This document shows positions 6,042-7,962 of a stretch of 7,962 nucleotides of DNA, piece by piece. The position numbers and the translations under genes are program-made. The stretch spans positions 1-7,962 of the forward strand of contig DJVN01000223.1 in NCBI GenBank assembly GCA_002441205.1, in the 5' to 3' direction. The DNA comes from Syntrophaceae bacterium UBA6255. GTDB lineage: Bacteria; Desulfobacterota; Syntrophia; Syntrophales; Smithellaceae. The notes under the pieces were generated by a model. That model was not told where the DNA came from. It made no database searches and saw only the letters and a program-made list of their open reading frames with translations. Numbering within the stretch: the first letter of the stretch is position 1; every line of letters starts with the position of its first letter.

Positions 6042-6160
6042 ATCCAAAGGCCCCAAGAGGCGGGGAATTAGACCCGCATTTATCCCGCTCGGCTTCGCCT
6101 CGGGGATAATTCGACCATCAAATTTCAGTGCACTTCGTTTCTGAAATTTGGGTCTCATTA
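6042..6160 (-). repeat. repeat element B, hairpin-rich, inverted relative to element A
   Basis: Read on the - strand it begins TAATGAGACC (6160-6151), with GTCGAATTA (6115-6107) 45 bases from the start; element A unit 2 has the same two motifs at the same 45-base offset. Between them is a perfect 10-bp inverted repeat, CAAATTTCAG / CTGAAATTTG (6150-6141 with 6128-6119). After GTCGAATTA comes a TTATCCC/GGGATAA stem (6109-6103 with 6086-6080) enclosing GGC-GAA-GCC. Then AATTCCCC leads into a CCCC/GGGG stem (6065-6062 with 6054-6051). The right boundary near 6042 is approximate. The first three bases of the element are the frr stop codon. A 71-codon open frame runs through it but has no features of a protein. 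The rest of this gap (5990-6041) shows only a degenerate CTGCTTGCGGCG-type palindrome. Confidence 0.65.
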
Positions 6161-6715
6161 AATTTCCATGATTTCTTTTTCTTTTGCCTCAAGCACCCTA
6201 TCGGTTTTGTCAATATACTGATCCGTTAATTTCTGGACTTCGGCCTGAGCGGTAAAAAGCTCATCTTCTGATATTTTATTATTTTTCTTTAATGCCTTCA
6301 ACTCTTCATTCGCGTCTCTTCGCGCGTTACGCAACTTTATTTTTCCTTCTTCGGCCATTTTTTTAACCGTCTTGGCAATCTCTTTACGCCTTTCTTCCGT
6401 CAGTTGTGGAATGGAAAGGCGAACGGCTTTGCCATCATTGGAAGGTGTAACGCCTAAATCAGATTTTTGAATAGCTTTTTCTATCGCTCCGATGATAGAA
6501 GCATCCCAGGGAACAATCAGGATTAACCGGCTTTCGGGCACGGAAACGTTGGCAACCTGAGTAATCGGTGTGGCCGTGCCGTAATAATCAACTTTGATGC
6601 CATCCAGTAACGAAATTGATGCCCTGCCGGTTCTTACTCTGCTGAAAGATTTACTTAAAGCCGCAATCGTATTTTCCATTTCTTCCTTAAACTTTTGAAA
6701 AACGGTTTCTTTCAT
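6158..6715 (-). CDS. frr: ribosome recycling factor
   Basis: 185 residues, exactly the usual RRF length. With EF-G it splits the post-termination 70S ribosome in the cytoplasm. Domain I is formed by residues 1-29 and about 107-185 (long helices), domain II by about 30-106. Conserved stretches include RVRTGRAS (26-33), the PITQVANVSVPESR region (50-63), WDASIIGAIEKAI (70-82), LTEERRKE (105-112) and LRNARRDAN (128-136) with the ribosome-binding arginines 129 and 132. It ends KEKEIMEI, typical of the family. The ATG lies one base after the pyrH stop and has the best ribosome site in the window, AGGAG with a six-base spacer. It ends in tandem stops TAA TGA that coincide with the start of repeat element B. 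Confidence 0.97.
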   Translation of the reverse strand: MKETVFQKFKEEMENTIAALSKSFSRVRTGRASISLLDGIKVDYYGTATPITQVANVSVPESRLILIVPWDASIIGAIEKAIQKSDLGVTPSNDGKAVRLSIPQLTEERRKEIAKTVKKMAEEGKIKLRNARRDANEELKALKKNNKISEDELFTAQAEVQKLTDQYIDKTDRVLEAKEKEIMEI

Positions 6716-6716
6716 A

Positions 6717-7442
6717 TTATTCTCCTACATATGTACCAATTTTGTGTCCGCAAATTGCTTTTCTTATATTCCCCTTTTTCTGCATATTAAAAACAATAAT
6801 GGGTAATAGATTGTCACGGCAAAGTGATATTGCCGTCGCATCCATTACTTTAAGGTTTTTCGTTAACACATCAATATAGGTCACCTTATTAAACATCACT
6901 GCCTTTTTATCTTTAATCGGATCAGCATTATAAACGCCTTCAACTTTCGTGGCTTTCATAATCACGTCGGCACGGATTTCTACCGCCCTGAGCGCCGCAG
7001 CCGTATCGGTCGAAAAATAAGGATTCCCGGTCCCACCGGCAAATATGACAATCCTTCCTTTTTCCAGATGACGAATGGCTCTGCGCTGAATAAAAGGTTC
7101 GGCAATTTCACGCATTTCAATTGAAGATTGAACACGGGTTGGCAATCCTCTTTCTTCGAGCGCAGTCTGTAGAGCGAGACTGTTGATAACAGTCGCCAGC
7201 ATCCCCATGTAATCGGCTGTTGTTCGATCCATTCCTTTGGAACTTGCCTCTACGCCACGAAAAATATTGCCTCCACCGATAACAATTCCCAACTGAACGC
7301 CTATATCTGAAAGAGACTTAATCTCATCCGCAATATAATTAGCAATCTCCGGATCAACACCCGTAAATTGTTTTCCCAAAAGCGCCTCGCCGCTGAGTTT
7401 TAAAAGAATCCTTTTGTATGGGGTCTTTTGTTTTACTCTCAT
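6717..7442 (-). CDS. pyrH: UMP kinase (uridylate kinase) PyrH
   Basis: 241-residue cytoplasmic kinase of the amino-acid-kinase fold that phosphorylates UMP to UDP in pyrimidine nucleotide synthesis. Motifs in order: RILLKLSGEAL (11-21, phosphate-binding Lys15), IVIGGGNIFRG (53-63), MDRTTADYMGMLATVINSLA (71-90, UMP-binding region), IFAGGTGNPYFSTDTAAA (133-150), then the KATKVEGVYNADP segment (163-175). Bacterial UMP kinases of this type are hexamers, usually activated by GTP and inhibited by UTP; this is family knowledge, not seen here. The ATG shares its A with the tsf stop (TAATG), and frr follows after one base, so the three genes are translationally coupled. The only Shine-Dalgarno-like GAGG is about 13 bases upstream, rather far. 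Confidence 0.97.
   Translation of the reverse strand: MRVKQKTPYKRILLKLSGEALLGKQFTGVDPEIANYIADEIKSLSDIGVQLGIVIGGGNIFRGVEASSKGMDRTTADYMGMLATVINSLALQTALEERGLPTRVQSSIEMREIAEPFIQRRAIRHLEKGRIVIFAGGTGNPYFSTDTAAALRAVEIRADVIMKATKVEGVYNADPIKDKKAVMFNKVTYIDVLTKNLKVMDATAISLCRDNLLPIIVFNMQKKGNIRKAICGHKIGTYVGE
6722..6726 (-). promoter_or_regulatory. ribosome binding site of frr
   Basis: AGGAG on the - strand, six bases before the frr ATG and inside the last codons of pyrH. It confirms the frr start at 6715. Confidence 0.75.
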
Positions 7443-7962
7443 TATTGTTTGATGTCCTCACCCAGTTGAAAACGGGCAAAACGCCGGAGAATAATATTCT
7501 CTCCTGTCTTGGCGATCATATTGCTGACCAGTGTTCCCACGGTAATTTCCGTATCTTTAATGAATTTTTGTTCCGTGAGACAGACGTCTTCATAATACTT
7601 TTTGAGTTTCCCGTCGATAATCTTATCCCATATTTTTTCCGGTTTTTTCTCTTCGCGCAGCTGACTGCGGTAAATTTCCTTTTCTCTTTCCAGAGCAGCT
7701 TCCGGAATTTCTTCCGGACGCACATACAAAGGATTGGATGCGGCAATGTGCATAGCAATGTCTCTCGCCATGGTCTGAAAATCATCGGTTTTTGCCACAA
7801 AGTCTGTTTCACAATTTACTTCAACCATCACGCCTATTTTACCGCCCATATGTATGTATGACGCGACAGTGCCATCTTTAGCCGCCTTTGACGATCTTTT
7901 TGTCGCCGCGGAAAGACCTTTCTTTCGCAGGAAATCAATCGCTTTTTCGACATCACCATCCA
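7442..7962 (-). CDS. tsf: translation elongation factor Ts (5' end outside window)
   Basis: The frame is open from the right edge to the TAA at 7442-7444 and gives 172 residues, beginning DGDVEKAIDFLRKKGLSAA, which is the second half of the N-terminal UBA-like domain. An internal Met codon at 7849 is not the start: the codons before it encode conserved family sequence (TVASYIHMGGKIG). The EF-Ts signature VEVNCETDFVA follows, then the core domain RDIAMHIAASNPLYV and the C-terminal VGTLVSNMIAKTGENIILRRFARFQLGE. EF-Ts recycles EF-Tu-GDP. Roughly 25-30 N-terminal residues are missing, so the whole protein would be about 200 residues. This is the short form with one core repeat rather than the 283-residue E. 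coli form. rpsB would be expected just beyond the edge. It overlaps pyrH by one base. Confidence 0.95.
   Translation of the reverse strand, partial: DGDVEKAIDFLRKKGLSAATKRSSKAAKDGTVASYIHMGGKIGVMVEVNCETDFVAKTDDFQTMARDIAMHIAASNPLYVRPEEIPEAALEREKEIYRSQLREEKKPEKIWDKIIDGKLKKYYEDVCLTEQKFIKDTEITVGTLVSNMIAKTGENIILRRFARFQLGEDIKQ

Noticed and set aside
5943..6158. 71-codon open frame on the - strand between frr and uppS
   Set aside because: It runs straight through repeat element B and into the frr terminator stem, has no ribosome site and no protein-like pattern. It is repeat-derived, not a gene.
4965..6160. uppS as cargo of a composite transposon bounded by TAATGAGAC / GTCTCATTA ends
   Set aside because: uppS is in its ancestral place in the gene order, there is no transposase, and the bases flanking the outer ends show no target-site duplication. 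Two separate repeat insertions fit better.
7442..7849. A short complete EF-Ts gene starting at the Met codon 7849
   Set aside because: The frame continues to the right edge, and the preceding codons encode conserved EF-Ts sequence, so the gene is truncated by the window rather than short.
7418..7861. 147-codon + strand open frame opposite tsf and pyrH
   Set aside because: It is antisense to the strongly conserved EF-Ts gene and has no independent coding evidence.

Overview
The window looks like a chromosomal segment from a Gram-negative bacterium. My best guess is a Desulfobacterota (former Deltaproteobacteria) member of the Syntrophus/Smithella type. This is an inference from gene order (tsf-pyrH-frr-uppS-cdsA-dxr-rseP-tsaB), the short form of EF-Ts, a single-PDZ RseP and moderately AT-rich DNA; nothing in the window names the species.

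Layout. On the + strand at the left are the 3' end of an unidentified gene (1-260) and a complete tetratricopeptide-repeat (TPR) gene (331-1152). Everything from 1154 to the right edge is on the - strand and reads right to left: tsf (5' truncated), pyrH, frr, then a 282-bp gap, uppS, a 218-bp gap, cdsA, dxr, rseP and tsaB. Within tsf-pyrH-frr and within cdsA-dxr-rseP-tsaB the genes abut or overlap by -4 to +2 bases (TAATG, TAA|ATG and GTGA junctions), as expected of translationally coupled operons. The TPR gene and tsaB converge with one base between their stop codons.

Function. tsf, pyrH and frr supply translation elongation factor Ts, UMP kinase and ribosome recycling factor. uppS (undecaprenyl diphosphate synthase), cdsA (CDP-diacylglycerol synthase), dxr (first committed step of the MEP isoprenoid route) and rseP (site-2 protease) form the classic envelope-lipid block. 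Dxr feeds isoprenoid precursors to UppS, and CdsA opens phospholipid synthesis. tsaB at the end contributes to the t6A37 modification of tRNA.

Regulation. A strong intrinsic terminator (5957-5989) and a promoter-like sequence (5901-5929) lie between frr and uppS. The apparently continuous cluster is therefore probably two transcription units, tsf-pyrH-frr and uppS-to-tsaB.

The most unusual content is in the two gaps beside uppS. Both carry what looks like the same family of short, hairpin-rich, non-coding repeat. The end motifs TAATGAGACC and GTCGAATTA occur with exactly the same 45-base offset in both copies, and a GC-rich hairpin follows each. The copies point towards each other, and the left one has a duplicated first unit. 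I found no RNA gene, CRISPR array, transposase or obviously new protein system; the genes themselves are ordinary housekeeping genes.
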